Counted from the stretch's first letter, positions 34,420 to 44,270 are shown. The stretch is 64,000 nucleotides of DNA from G963662675 sp963676845 (GCA_963676845.2 CAXXKK010000037.1:1-64000); one strand, 5' to 3'. Notes: a model not told the origin generated them from the sequence alone. Numbers and translations are program-made.

Positions 34420-35680
34420 TATTTATATTGATTAAATATTGTTTTAAACGTATAAAAAACACAACAAATAAAAGGTGAAACCCTACTGATACCCCAGGTA
34501 TAGAAGACAATGTTTTATCTGCCAAAAATAATAGAATAAGAAAAACTACTGGTTTTAATTCCCTTCTTCTTAGAATAAGAATAGGGATATATATAGTTAA
34601 AAAAAATGCTATACATCCAAGTATGCCATAATCAATTAGTAAAGGAAACCAAACACTTTCAAGCCCATAAGCTCCCTCAACTTGTCGAACTATCTCGTTT
34701 GTCGCAAATGCATAACCATTACCAATAATTGGAGATTTTGCCCAATAATTTAAAACAACTGCTATTTGTCCTTCTCGCATATCGGTACTACTACCTTCTA
34801 CACTTTCGGTTTCACTAAATGACTTGTATACTTGAGAGATATAATCTGAAGTATAACTATATACTACTGGAGTAAATATTACGATAAATACAATAATTCT
34901 AATAGTATTTTTTTGAAAAAGGAATTTCGGATTAACAAAAGCCAACAATCCGACAGCAAAACCTGCAATAACAGAACGTGTACCCGTGAAAAACACACAA
35001 CAAAATAATCCCGCTAGCAATATGTATATCTTTGAACTAAGCAGGAATAACTTATTAAAATAGGTCTTTAAAAGTAGTAGTGTTATAAACCACATACCTG
35101 ATAACATTCCAGCAGCACCAAGAAATGGAGCAAAAGACTGCATCCTTTTTAGTCCAAACCGAACAAAACTATCAGGAGCAACTAATAAACTAATAATACC
35201 CTGTTGAGAAAGATATTCCATAATAAGATTTGAACCTGTAATGACTTCATAAAAACCATATACGACAAACAAACTAGATAAAATAATCAATGTTTTAACA
35301 AACAACTTCAAATTCTCATAAGAATCCAAACAAATCCATAAAAGACAAGGATAAATATACACGGATATCATTAACATCATAGTAGCTCCAGGGTGAAACC
35401 GAGGTATATTAGACAAGCAATAAGACAGGAACACGATTCCGGTAACCCATTTAAATGGATAAGCATATTTAATTATACTTCTTTTAGAAACATTAAAAGG
35501 GAAGAATAGTAAGGCAAAGAATGCTGATAAAGAAAATATTCCTCCATTTCCAGGGAAACTGAATGGTACATAAAAATTATCAAGAAAAGGACTGATAATT
35601 GCCAACACTACAACTGTTTTTTTATAATAAAAAAACAGAAATAATAAACAGATTAAGATTATAATGTAATTGATAATCAT
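34388..35680 (-). CDS. O-antigen/polysaccharide polymerase (Wzy-like)
   Basis: 430 residues of a strongly hydrophobic protein with about 10-12 membrane helices. A large loop in the C-terminal half (SFSETESVEGSSTDMREGQIAVV, then NYWAKSPIIGNGYAFAT) carries the Wzy/O-antigen ligase-like pattern with Arg and the GxG segment. It would join the lipid-linked repeat units in the periplasm. Wzy proteins share little sequence, so the call rests on topology, the periplasmic loop and context. It overlaps the GT2 gene and follows the pyruvyl transferase by six bases. Confidence 0.8.
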   Translation of the reverse strand: MIINYIIILICLLFLFFYYKKTVVVLAIISPFLDNFYVPFSFPGNGGIFSLSAFFALLFFPFNVSKRSIIKYAYPFKWVTGIVFLSYCLSNIPRFHPGATMMLMISVYIYPCLLWICLDSYENLKLFVKTLIILSSLFVVYGFYEVITGSNLIMEYLSQQGIISLLVAPDSFVRFGLKRMQSFAPFLGAAGMLSGMWFITLLLLKTYFNKLFLLSSKIYILLAGLFCCVFFTGTRSVIAGFAVGLLAFVNPKFLFQKNTIRIIVFIVIFTPVVYSYTSDYISQVYKSFSETESVEGSSTDMREGQIAVVLNYWAKSPIIGNGYAFATNEIVRQVEGAYGLESVWFPLLIDYGILGCIAFFLTIYIPILILRRRELKPVVFLILLFLADKTLSSIPGVSVGFHLLFVVFFIRLKQYLININNDIKYNYTCL

Positions 35681-35686
35681 ATAATG

Positions 35687-36826
35687 TTATCCAATTAAAG
35701 CCTCTTTTAGATAACTTAAAGAGAGATTTCGATGTTTGGCTAAATTTTTCTGAACTATTTCATTGTCCCAAACTGTATTTAATGTCGAAAAATCTTCTCC
35801 TACCGAAATAGCCCTGTATTCAATATTAAGCAGTTTTAAAAGATTTAATTGTCTATCATCATTTTCAGTCTCATTATTTACTACAGTGTAAAAAGGAATT
35901 CCATAATTAATTGCAAATGATGTCCCATGAAATGAGGATGTAATAACAAATGAAGCATTTTCAAAAAGCTCTAAAAATTCTGACGGAGCAAGTCCTATTG
36001 CTGATACTGCAATATCTTTTAATTGATTAGGAATAGAACCTATAAATATAACAGCATAACCAGTTTCTTTTTGGACATGTTCTATCAAATTATAGATATA
36101 AGGAATTACATTGAAAGCATAATTAAGTACATAAGCTAAAATATATTTTTCGCCTAATACTTTCTTTTTTCTCACAGGACACAATAGTCTCCAATCATTT
36201 GGTGTAAGTAAAAGTGTTGGATCTAAAACCACCGGAATATCTTTACCTAGCAGTTCTTTAACAACCTTAGTCCCGCCTTGTTCTCTTACTGAAAGGTATG
36301 AGTACCTACTTAAAAGTTTTTTATATCTCTCTCTATATTTATTCGGAATATTTGAGCAAGCAAAGCTCGAGGCATATGCGATTTTTTTTGCCTGATCAGG
36401 AGCAAACGAAAGTAAGAAAGAGGCATCTCCTTTCATAAAACGAGGATTCCAAACCTGATCACTCCCAGTGACATAAATATCAAAAACCGGAGGATTAGCT
36501 AATAGTTCTTCCTTTGTTGAATATTTAATCCCATTTAATTTATAATACTTCTTCCAAAATTTTTCAATTTTGATTTTCTTTCTTTTAGCATCATACCAAC
36601 TTGGTTTTAAAGGGAACCACTCCTTCACACACGATTTCCATGTTTTTTGATATGCTTGTAACTGATTCTTGTTGAAATGATATATGTTAGGATATATATA
36701 ATCTATCAATTCACACTCATATCCCATATCAGTGATAACTTTTTGCAATGCATAAGCCTGTAATGCAGAACCATAATTATTTACCTTATGCATTGTAATA
36801 ATTCCAACTGTCATTTTATTTAGCAT
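35687..36826 (-). CDS. Polysaccharide pyruvyl transferase family protein, copy 1
   Basis: 379 residues. The N-terminus VGIITMHKVNNYGSALQAYA and the core DIYVTGSDQVWNPRF with ITSSFHGTSFAINYGIPFY are typical of the WcaK/CsaB pyruvyl transferase family. The start ATG at 36826 overlaps the stop of the F420-hydrogenase-like gene (TAATG), so the two are translated together. The family adds pyruvate ketals from PEP to sugars of exopolysaccharides. A paralog is at 37992-39179. In this organisation the two may have different acceptors. Confidence 0.88.
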   Translation of the reverse strand: MLNKMTVGIITMHKVNNYGSALQAYALQKVITDMGYECELIDYIYPNIYHFNKNQLQAYQKTWKSCVKEWFPLKPSWYDAKRKKIKIEKFWKKYYKLNGIKYSTKEELLANPPVFDIYVTGSDQVWNPRFMKGDASFLLSFAPDQAKKIAYASSFACSNIPNKYRERYKKLLSRYSYLSVREQGGTKVVKELLGKDIPVVLDPTLLLTPNDWRLLCPVRKKKVLGEKYILAYVLNYAFNVIPYIYNLIEHVQKETGYAVIFIGSIPNQLKDIAVSAIGLAPSEFLELFENASFVITSSFHGTSFAINYGIPFYTVVNNETENDDRQLNLLKLLNIEYRAISVGEDFSTLNTVWDNEIVQKNLAKHRNLSLSYLKEALIG

Positions 36827-37989
36827 TACAAACGGGTTTTAATTTTTTTAAATGCTTGTACTGGATGCATTAATAATTTCAGATGGTGACTTATCATTTT
36901 TCTCATATCAATCAGTTTTACTTCTACACTCAGAGTTACAGAAGAAGAACGAAGCATCCACATATAAATACCATATAAAATTGGTTTTGAAGGGGATCTT
37001 TTCATTTGCCCTTCTGTTACTACAGAAATATCTTCAAAAATAAGTGTAAGTTTCGGTTGTAACATCTCAACTATTTGTCTCCCCTTTTCTGTTATTGCTA
37101 ATACTCCACTCACACCTTTCTCTTCATCTTTATAAGTAGGCCCCCATAAATCACCAATACGCATGTCAGCAGAAGATGCTATACCTTTATATTTACATTT
37201 TTCATAACAAGCTTTTCCCAAACAACTATCATTTAAAAACATTTTATAGAATAGATCTCCTTTACTAAATAGAGAGAAATAAGTTCTCTCATTACTCTTA
37301 GCTGTTATTGCCCATGAATCATGCCAGCCAGTTTTTTTGTTTCGCCATGATAATTCTGTAAACTCTTCTATTCTATTTTCAATCGATTTTAGATATTTTT
37401 TCCACATCAAATGAGAAGGAACGCCGTGACAAAAAAAGTCCATCAATACAAAATTGGATTCGATCTTTTTTCCCCTGATATATCTTCGTAATGAATCTAT
37501 TTGGCAGGGAGTTCCTGAAACAAAATATTTTTCATCTTTTGAAAAATTCGAAAAAGCATCAACAGTATAACTTTGGATGTATTTTGATCCTATACTTGCC
37601 TCAAAATCTTTTTCATTATCGGCAATAAAATGTTCTGCGCGCTGTTTTTCAATATTATATTTAACCCCACAAACTTTATAACCTTCAGTTAAAAGGTGTT
37701 TCCCAGTCTCGAAACCAATCCCACCCGAAGAGCATTTATATCGAACATCTTCATTATTACTCCAAGCTGCATAACCGTCAATCCTCTTATTATCATCTAA
37801 TGATAATTTTTCGTGTGTATAAGCACAAACCGAAAGGCATACCCCACAATCAGTACATTTATCGATATTGCTTATTTTCGGTTGAAAAAAACCCTCTTTA
37901 TTCAATTCAATATTAATAATATGGGAAGGGCACGCTATTGCACATACTCCACAACCATAGCAATTTCTTATCTTGGAAATATTTTCCAT
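36826..37989 (-). CDS. Coenzyme F420 hydrogenase/dehydrogenase beta subunit-like Fe-S protein
   Basis: 387 residues. Two 4Fe-4S motifs are at the N-terminus: C10, C13, C16, C20 and C45, C48, C51, C55 (CxxCxxCxxxCP-type). The central part (FVSGTPCQIDSLRRYIRGKK) and RIGDLWGPTYKDEEKGVSGV match the FrhB N- and C-terminal domains. It probably carries FAD and passes electrons. In polysaccharide loci of Bacteroidota this gene regularly sits beside a pyruvyl transferase. Its role there is not known. It is the middle gene of pyruvyl transferase - Fe-S - pyruvyl transferase. Confidence 0.88.
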   Translation of the reverse strand: MENISKIRNCYGCGVCAIACPSHIINIELNKEGFFQPKISNIDKCTDCGVCLSVCAYTHEKLSLDDNKRIDGYAAWSNNEDVRYKCSSGGIGFETGKHLLTEGYKVCGVKYNIEKQRAEHFIADNEKDFEASIGSKYIQSYTVDAFSNFSKDEKYFVSGTPCQIDSLRRYIRGKKIESNFVLMDFFCHGVPSHLMWKKYLKSIENRIEEFTELSWRNKKTGWHDSWAITAKSNERTYFSLFSKGDLFYKMFLNDSCLGKACYEKCKYKGIASSADMRIGDLWGPTYKDEEKGVSGVLAITEKGRQIVEMLQPKLTLIFEDISVVTEGQMKRSPSKPILYGIYMWMLRSSSVTLSVEVKLIDMRKMISHHLKLLMHPVQAFKKIKTRL

Positions 37990-37991
37990 AA

Positions 37992-39179
37992 CTAAAATCC
38001 AACTGCATTAATCAGGTAATCACGAGATCTTTTTTGTTCAATTATAATGTTCTCCAATAACTTTTCTCGATCAATTTGGTGTGTAATTAACTCATTCCCT
38101 TTCTGTGATAAATCCTGATTTAATAAATGACTAGATAACGAAAAAATATTCAATAGGTTAGTTATTCTGCTTCCTCTTTGGTTTGGAAGAAGGAAAGAAA
38201 AGAAGTTTTTTGCAAGCAAAATAGAAAATGCACTTGCATGAAAAGAATCAGTAAAAACAATTTCAGCATTTACAATCCATCCTAAAAATTCCTCGGGCCC
38301 GGCATCAACTATGTACTGGTATTCGCTTGATTTTATAGGTATCAAGTTTTGAGTCAAGACAATTAATTCATATCCTAATTCCGATTTAATTTTCTGAGCA
38401 TATTTTATTAATGATCGGTTATTCCCTAACGAAAAATAGAAGATATATTTTTTTGTAATATCTGGTTTTTTTGCAATTGACTTCCAATATGAAATGTCAA
38501 GTAAAAATACAGGGTCTAAAACAACTTCAACATTCTTTTGAGTTAAATTCATCAGTAATTCTTTTCCTTCTTCTTCTCTAACTGATAGGGTATCGTATGA
38601 TGAAATCCATTCTTTATATTTAGATTTTATCTGATAAGGGAGGCTCGTTACTCCAAAACTGGGTGCATAAGAAATCTTTTTTCCTTCATTCATCACAAAT
38701 GTCAAAAAGAATGGCTCTACAGCATAAATATTCCCTGGATTCCAAACTTGATCACTTCCAGTTATATAGATATTATATAAAGGTGGATTATTATATAACT
38801 CATCTATACTGCAAAATCTATTGGAAAGTTTTATTTGAGCATTAAAAGAATCAAATTTTTGCTGCCTAAAAAACAAAGCTTCCGTATTATTAACTTTTTT
38901 CTGAACTTTTAGTTTGATTTTACTTATTGAAAATGATATAATTTTTTTCAATATCCTTTCTGCTAAGAAAGGTTTTTTTTTCTTAAGTAATTCCGTATAC
39001 TTTTCACTTTCAATGTAGTCTTTATGTGTTGGCCGTGCAAGGTCAATTATTTCACAATTATATCCCTGTGTTTGCAAGTAGTGGTATAGTGCAAAAGACT
39101 GTAAACATGCTCCATAATTCGGGGAATTGTGTATCGTTATTATGCCAATCTTGTTATTCTCATGCATCTGCTTATTCAA
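37992..39179 (-). CDS. Polysaccharide pyruvyl transferase family protein, copy 2
   Basis: 395 residues. The N-terminus IGIITIHNSPNYGACLQSFA and the core NIYITGSDQVWNPGNI and FTDSFHASAFSILLAKNFFS parallel copy 1. It overlaps the nitroreductase gene by eight bases and ends two bases before the Fe-S gene. The protein is cytosolic. The two copies are clearly homologous but diverged, so they may serve different sugars, or one may work with the Fe-S protein. Confidence 0.87.
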   Translation of the reverse strand: MNKQMHENNKIGIITIHNSPNYGACLQSFALYHYLQTQGYNCEIIDLARPTHKDYIESEKYTELLKKKKPFLAERILKKIISFSISKIKLKVQKKVNNTEALFFRQQKFDSFNAQIKLSNRFCSIDELYNNPPLYNIYITGSDQVWNPGNIYAVEPFFLTFVMNEGKKISYAPSFGVTSLPYQIKSKYKEWISSYDTLSVREEEGKELLMNLTQKNVEVVLDPVFLLDISYWKSIAKKPDITKKYIFYFSLGNNRSLIKYAQKIKSELGYELIVLTQNLIPIKSSEYQYIVDAGPEEFLGWIVNAEIVFTDSFHASAFSILLAKNFFSFLLPNQRGSRITNLLNIFSLSSHLLNQDLSQKGNELITHQIDREKLLENIIIEQKRSRDYLINAVGF

Positions 39180-40158
39180 TTATTTGTAAAACGTCCTTGT
39201 AATTATTCCTTTTTGAAACAGCTACATTTGTAATCTCTTTTATATACCCAACACCTATTATCATAATTGGAACCTCATTCATTGGGATATTCCATTTTTC
39301 AAATAATACTTTTTTCTTTAGTTTGGTAAATCCACCCGCAGTTAGAGGTATCGTTCCTAACTCCAAAGAATGTAGGGCATGAAGCAAATTCATTGCGTAT
39401 AACCCTCCATCAACATATGCTTGATGCAACTCTGATAAAAAAAAATTTCGATAATCAACTGTTATTAGAATTGCTTTATCAATTTCTTCATAAAAACCCA
39501 TGCTTCCTTGCTGCAACTTTAATAGCTCATTTTTTTTATCTCCTTTAAAAAGGTAAACTTTCCATGGTTGACGATTACAAGCAGATGGAGTCATTTGCGC
39601 AATTTCAAGTGCCTTTTCAATTTCTGAGACATCTACTGGATCTTGGGAAAAGCTTCTATAGGAATGTCGTGCCTTAACAAACTTTTGATAATCTATATTA
39701 ACAGCATTAATTATATTTTCTTTCTGTATTTTAACAGTACCTGAATCAATTACTACAGGTGAATTAATATTTTTAATTAATTGATTATATCTGTTAATTA
39801 TCCCTTGAATTTCTTTAGCGCTATTATTATGGTAATTAATGTATTCTTTTATTGGCCCTGCTTGTTCAATAATAAAGTTTTCATCATTATATTTCTTTTT
39901 ATAATAGAGCAAATTATCTAATAGGAATTCAATTTTTGGAATGCCAAAATGATTTTTAGGAGTGGAATACGAAAGACCTTTTTCAATTCCATGGCTACCA
40001 ATAATAATTCGAGCTTCCAATTTTTTTTTATCTTTTTTCATTTTAAAACTTCCATTATATAAATGGAGCATTTTGAATTCAAAAAAAAATTCTCTTAATA
40101 ATGCATAATATGCTGATTTTGAAGCTATCTTATTTGAAACTTTATCGATCAGATTCAT
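39172..40158 (-). CDS. Nitroreductase-family flavoprotein with a long N-terminal extension
   Basis: 328 residues. The nitroreductase domain starts only near residue 155: ARHSYRSFSQDPVDVSEIEK, the FMN-binding SACNRQPWKVYLF, and VDGGLYAMNLLHALHSLELG, then a C-terminal IMIIGVGYI. The first 150 residues (helical, Lys-rich) are not part of the usual fold. Nitroreductases bind FMN as dimers and reduce quinones or other acceptors. Together with the Fe-S protein two genes on it forms a possible redox pair. The substrate is not known. Confidence 0.85.
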   Translation of the reverse strand: MNLIDKVSNKIASKSAYYALLREFFFEFKMLHLYNGSFKMKKDKKKLEARIIIGSHGIEKGLSYSTPKNHFGIPKIEFLLDNLLYYKKKYNDENFIIEQAGPIKEYINYHNNSAKEIQGIINRYNQLIKNINSPVVIDSGTVKIQKENIINAVNIDYQKFVKARHSYRSFSQDPVDVSEIEKALEIAQMTPSACNRQPWKVYLFKGDKKNELLKLQQGSMGFYEEIDKAILITVDYRNFFLSELHQAYVDGGLYAMNLLHALHSLELGTIPLTAGGFTKLKKKVLFEKWNIPMNEVPIMIIGVGYIKEITNVAVSKRNNYKDVLQIIE

Positions 40159-40185
40159 TATGATATAAGTTTAAATGTTTTGTAA

Positions 40186-41721
40186 TTAACGTTTTAATAT
40201 TCTACTTCTGAATTTCGAAATGTAAGCAAAGGCCTTTTTTCGTTCAGTGTATGTAATTCCAATAAAATATATTGTTACCAATGAGCATACAACATGTAAT
40301 GAAGAAGAAATTAAAAATTTAACAATCCCCTTATCTATATGGTAGGATAGAATTATCGGAATTATAGACGAAATAATTGAAACAAAGAAAACAATAAATA
40401 AGACTTTTCTTGTAAAATGTAATATTGAAAATGAATGTATTAATCGCTGTACAATCCACTGACGAAGTACTAGGCATATAACTGATAAAATAATTGATAT
40501 ATAAAAAAGAAACTCCGGAGGATAGCCCAGTTTGAAGAATAAATAAGAAATAGGAATATTCATTATAACAACTGTACCTACAACTGATTGGTATAACTTT
40601 ATTTTTCCTGTAGCATGAGCTGCTGTCATTAAAGGAGTAGCCAATGAATCAATTAGTGTGTTTATCACAATTAGTTGTGTAAATAAGGCTGCATATTCAG
40701 GAGGATTTTTTAACCATAATCCAAGAATAAATGAGGTATTTAATAATACGGGCATGGAAAGAAAAAACATCAAATAATATGAAAATCTGGAACTAGTAAA
40801 TATTAAGTTGAGCATTGAATTTATGTTCCCTTCTGCATAGTATTTGATAATTTGAGGTCGTACCGCCTGATAGAAGTTCGTTACAAAATTGTTTATTGCC
40901 TGATTTATTTGAAATGCTATTGCCCTCGCAGCATTGACTGTGGGGCCGAAAAAAATATTTAGAACAATATTTGAACCTTGTCCTTTTACAATTCCTGAAA
41001 ATGCGCCAAATAAATTCCATCCGGAATAACTAACAAGTTCATAAAAAAGAGATTTATTCCAATAAAACACATAATGGCATTCTTCAAATTTTCGATTACA
41101 ATAAGTACGGTAAATAAAGCTAATGATCGTTGTTACACTAAACATCAGTATGGCATAAAGTTTTAACTTGTCAAAAGAGAAAAGTACCAACAAATAAACT
41201 ATAAGCAATTTTAAAGTTACTTCAATAATACTCACATAAGCATATACATTCATTCGTTCGTGAGCAATAATAGCAGCATTATAGGGAATTGTAAACATGG
41301 TCATCATAAATGAAAAAATGGAAAACTGGTAAACCCAATTCGCTGCCTCCATACGTTCAGAGGGAATTGTCATTTTATGATTCAAAAACCAAAGACCTAC
41401 GGTTTCTGCTAAGATTAAAATAACAACAGCAATCAGAATATAAATGGTCAAGGTCATGCTAAACGTCTTTTTTAACTGGTCGTAATTTTTGCGTCCCAGT
41501 TCGAAAGCAAAATATCGTTGAGAAGAAGTTGACATTGCCCCACTTAAGAAAGCAAACATGGTAACAATACCACCCACCACGTTATATAGTCCATAATCTA
41601 CTGTCCCCAAAACATCAAGAACAACACGAACAGTAAACAGGGAAACTCCCATGATAAGAAGCATCCGAAAATAAAGGAGAAGGGTATTTTTTGCTATTCG
41701 TTTATTATTTTCGGAAGTCAT
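40186..41721 (-). CDS. Polysaccharide flippase (Wzx/MATE-like)
   Basis: 511 residues with about 12-14 membrane helices. The N-terminus (NTLLLYFRMLLIMGVSLFTVRVVLDVLGTVDYGLYNVVGGI) is typical of the polysaccharide transporter family of the MVF superfamily. It flips the undecaprenyl-linked repeat unit to the periplasm. It follows the ManA gene and lies 27 bases before the nitroreductase gene. The N-terminal arginine pair is typical of this family. Confidence 0.92.
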   Translation of the reverse strand: MTSENNKRIAKNTLLLYFRMLLIMGVSLFTVRVVLDVLGTVDYGLYNVVGGIVTMFAFLSGAMSTSSQRYFAFELGRKNYDQLKKTFSMTLTIYILIAVVILILAETVGLWFLNHKMTIPSERMEAANWVYQFSIFSFMMTMFTIPYNAAIIAHERMNVYAYVSIIEVTLKLLIVYLLVLFSFDKLKLYAILMFSVTTIISFIYRTYCNRKFEECHYVFYWNKSLFYELVSYSGWNLFGAFSGIVKGQGSNIVLNIFFGPTVNAARAIAFQINQAINNFVTNFYQAVRPQIIKYYAEGNINSMLNLIFTSSRFSYYLMFFLSMPVLLNTSFILGLWLKNPPEYAALFTQLIVINTLIDSLATPLMTAAHATGKIKLYQSVVGTVVIMNIPISYLFFKLGYPPEFLFYISIILSVICLVLRQWIVQRLIHSFSILHFTRKVLFIVFFVSIISSIIPIILSYHIDKGIVKFLISSSLHVVCSLVTIYFIGITYTERKKAFAYISKFRSRILKR

Positions 41722-41769
41722 TTAAATAATAGAATAATATTGAGAAATCTAGGCATACTATATAAAGGA

Positions 41770-42798
41770 CTAAACATATACTTCCAACACCTTTGTCAAC
41801 CCATTTAAAGGTTCAAATTCTAATTTCTGAGCTGATGCAGGAATAAGTATTGTATCTCCAAGTTTTAGTTCTACTGTATGATTTTCTATCATCATTTGAC
41901 AAGCCCCCTCAACAAGCATATAAATCTTAAAGGAATCAGATTGCAAAAGATCTTGCTCTAGTGCTGAATCAAACTTCAATAAATTCGTTTTAAACCAGGG
42001 ACATTCCAATAGCTTATGTGATTTATTCTTTTCCAGCCCTACCTTTTGTTTGTAGCCATTTTTATTGCTAAAATCTAAGGCATCCAGAGCCAGCTCGGTA
42101 TGTAATTCACGAGTTTGGCCATTGCTGTCAACCCGATCAAAATCATAAATGCGGTAAGTAATATCTGAAGTTTGCTGTATTTCTGCCAGTAAAACTCCTT
42201 TACCTATAGAATGAACCCTACCGGATGGTATATAAAATACATCTCCTGTATTGGGTTCTATCGTATTTAAATCATGTAGCAAACTTTTGTTTTGCAAGCC
42301 TGACAAATAAGATTCGCGGGTCATATTTTGTTTAAAGCCTGCAACAATTTTTGAATCTTCTTCGGCTTCTATGATGTACCACATCTCTGTTTTGCCTGAA
42401 CAATTGTGGCGTTTGGATGCCAGTTCATCATTGGGGTGTACCTGTACTGAGAGGTCTTCCGCTGCATCCAGGAATTTTATTAGTAAAGGAAAATGATTTC
42501 CAAATTGCTCGTAAACCTTTTTACCCACCAATTCTTCACCATAGATTTCTAACAGTTCATTTAAATCTTTGCCTGCTAGTGGGCCGTTGCTTACCACAGA
42601 CACATCGTCTTCCAAGCCGGAAATCTCCCAGCTCTCACCACAACGGGTAAAACCATTCTGGTCTTTATTTAAAACCGTTTGTAGTTTTTGTCCTCCCCAA
42701 ATGCGTTCCTTTAGGATGGGATGAAAACAGAGGGGATAAAGCGTTGTGGGTTGCGCGTTATGGGTTTTGGGTTGCGCTACCAGAGACGTTTTGTTCAT
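41770..42798 (-). CDS. manA: Mannose-6-phosphate isomerase, class I
   Basis: 343 residues from the ATG at 42798. A longer frame to 42900 exists, but its first 34 residues are translated from a family A repeat and are not real. Even from 42798, about 18 residues (VAQPKTHNAQPTT) look repeat-derived before the conserved LYPLCFHPILKERIWGG. The zinc site is QVHPNDELAS, with the KTEMWYII glutamate and later LLAEIQQTSDITYRIYD. The enzyme turns fructose-6-phosphate into mannose-6-phosphate, the entry to GDP-mannose. It lies between the flippase and the nucleotide-sugar dehydrogenase. Confidence 0.9.
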   Translation of the reverse strand: MNKTSLVAQPKTHNAQPTTLYPLCFHPILKERIWGGQKLQTVLNKDQNGFTRCGESWEISGLEDDVSVVSNGPLAGKDLNELLEIYGEELVGKKVYEQFGNHFPLLIKFLDAAEDLSVQVHPNDELASKRHNCSGKTEMWYIIEAEEDSKIVAGFKQNMTRESYLSGLQNKSLLHDLNTIEPNTGDVFYIPSGRVHSIGKGVLLAEIQQTSDITYRIYDFDRVDSNGQTRELHTELALDALDFSNKNGYKQKVGLEKNKSHKLLECPWFKTNLLKFDSALEQDLLQSDSFKIYMLVEGACQMMIENHTVELKLGDTILIPASAQKLEFEPLNGLTKVLEVYV

Positions 42799-42839
42799 TT
42801 TTTTAGTTTCTGTTGTTTTTGTTGTTCCTAAGCTCGAAG

Positions 42840-42916
42840 CGTCATTGCGAGTGGAATGAAATGGAACGCGGCAATCTGCTTCTGACAAAGATTGCTTCAC
42901 TACGTTCGCAATGACG
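42840..42916. repeat. Family A palindromic repeat
   Basis: Begins CGTCATTGCGAGTGGAATG and ends TACGTTCGCAATGACG. Inner arms GGCAATCTG and AAGATTGCTTCAC pair. It lies between manA and the nucleotide-sugar dehydrogenase stop, and its open frame runs into manA by chance. Confidence 0.85.
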
Positions 42917-42959
42917 GCAACTAACTAGCATATGGCAAGCCTAAAGCACGGCATACAGC

Positions 42960-44270
42960 TTACAGCTTATACACCTTATCACTACCATCCTCAATCATAT
43001 TCCTGAGATCAACAATTAAGGATGCATGCTCCTGAATAAATTCAATCTTAAAATATGAATGATTCGTAGCCAAAACCACGCAATCGGAATTTATTAAAAT
43101 ATCTGCTGACAGTTCCTGTGAAATAAATGATAATCCATCCGGTGTTTTTATTTCCGAAATATAGGGATCGTGATACGAAACTATTCCACCTTTAAATGCC
43201 AGGGTATCCATAATTTTTAAAGCTGGTGATTCACGCTCATCATTTACATTCGATTTATAAGCCACTCCCAGAAATAATATATTGCTGCCATTTACGGCTT
43301 TCTTTTGTCGGTTGAGTGCTGATGCAATTTTGATGTACACATAATGAGGCATTCTCATATTAATATGTCCGGCCGCATGGATCATTGACAGATCAAAATT
43401 GTAACGTCTGGCTACAAACTCCAGATAAAAAGGATCAAAAGGGATGCAATGTCCCCCAATTCCCGGTCCGGGATAGAATGCTTCAAAACCGTAAGGCTTT
43501 GTTTTAGCTGCTTCAATCACTTCCCAGATATTGATATCCATCTTCCCTGCAAGCAGAGCCAGCTCATTTATCAGGCTAATATTTACAAGACGATAGGTAT
43601 TCTCCAGAATCTTCACCATCTCGGCCACACGAGGAGAGCTTACTGCGTGTATTTTATCGATTATTTTAGAATAGATAGCCTTACCTATTTCCAGCCCCTC
43701 ATCCGTAAATGCTCCCAGTACTTTGGGTGTATTTTTCGTCTGATATTCCTGATTTCCCGGATCAATACGCTCAGGACTATAGGCTAGCCAGAAGTCTTCT
43801 CCCTGTTTTAATTGACTTTCCCGTTCCAAAATGGGAAGAACAAATTCTTCGGTTGTTGTTGGATAAGTTGTACTTTCCAAACTTATGAATGTGCCCTCCT
43901 TCATGTTTTGTCCAACTTCCATACAGGCATTTTCAATATAGCTCATGTCTGGCTTTTGAAACTTATCCAGCGGGGTTGGAACACAAATAAACAAGGCATC
44001 GCAATCTTTTATATTCTTAAAATCAGATGTTGCAATTAGCTTATTGCTATTTACAACTACATTTAATGCTTCCTCTTTTACATCAGATATGTAACTCTTG
44101 CCTTCATTTACCTTCGTTACCCTGTCCTCTTCAGTATCAAATCCCAACGTTTTAATGCCTTCCCATGAAAAACTAACTGCCAGAGGCAATCCCACATACC
44201 CCAAACCAATAATTCCAACAACGAAATCGTTAGAGCTTATTTTTTGTATGAATTGGGTTTTATTAACCAT
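42960..44270 (-). CDS. Nucleotide sugar dehydrogenase (UDP-GlcNAc/ManNAc 6-dehydrogenase type)
   Basis: 436 residues with the UDP-glucose dehydrogenase fold: NAD site VGIIGLGYVGLPLAV, then ICVPTPL, LESTTYPTTTEE, and the catalytic cysteine in GPGIGGHCIPFDPFYL. The IPFDPFYL form resembles WbpA-type (UDP-GlcNAc) enzymes more than WecC. It makes a UDP-uronic acid in two oxidations. It lies in the polysaccharide locus after CysQ, with a family A repeat between. The product would be one acidic sugar of the polymer. Confidence 0.9.
   Translation of the reverse strand: MVNKTQFIQKISSNDFVVGIIGLGYVGLPLAVSFSWEGIKTLGFDTEEDRVTKVNEGKSYISDVKEEALNVVVNSNKLIATSDFKNIKDCDALFICVPTPLDKFQKPDMSYIENACMEVGQNMKEGTFISLESTTYPTTTEEFVLPILERESQLKQGEDFWLAYSPERIDPGNQEYQTKNTPKVLGAFTDEGLEIGKAIYSKIIDKIHAVSSPRVAEMVKILENTYRLVNISLINELALLAGKMDINIWEVIEAAKTKPYGFEAFYPGPGIGGHCIPFDPFYLEFVARRYNFDLSMIHAAGHINMRMPHYVYIKIASALNRQKKAVNGSNILFLGVAYKSNVNDERESPALKIMDTLAFKGGIVSYHDPYISEIKTPDGLSFISQELSADILINSDCVVLATNHSYFKIEFIQEHASLIVDLRNMIEDGSDKVYKL

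Noticed and set aside
42799..42900. N-terminal extension of ManA
   Set aside because: The first 34 residues are encoded by a family A repeat; conserved ManA sequence begins later.
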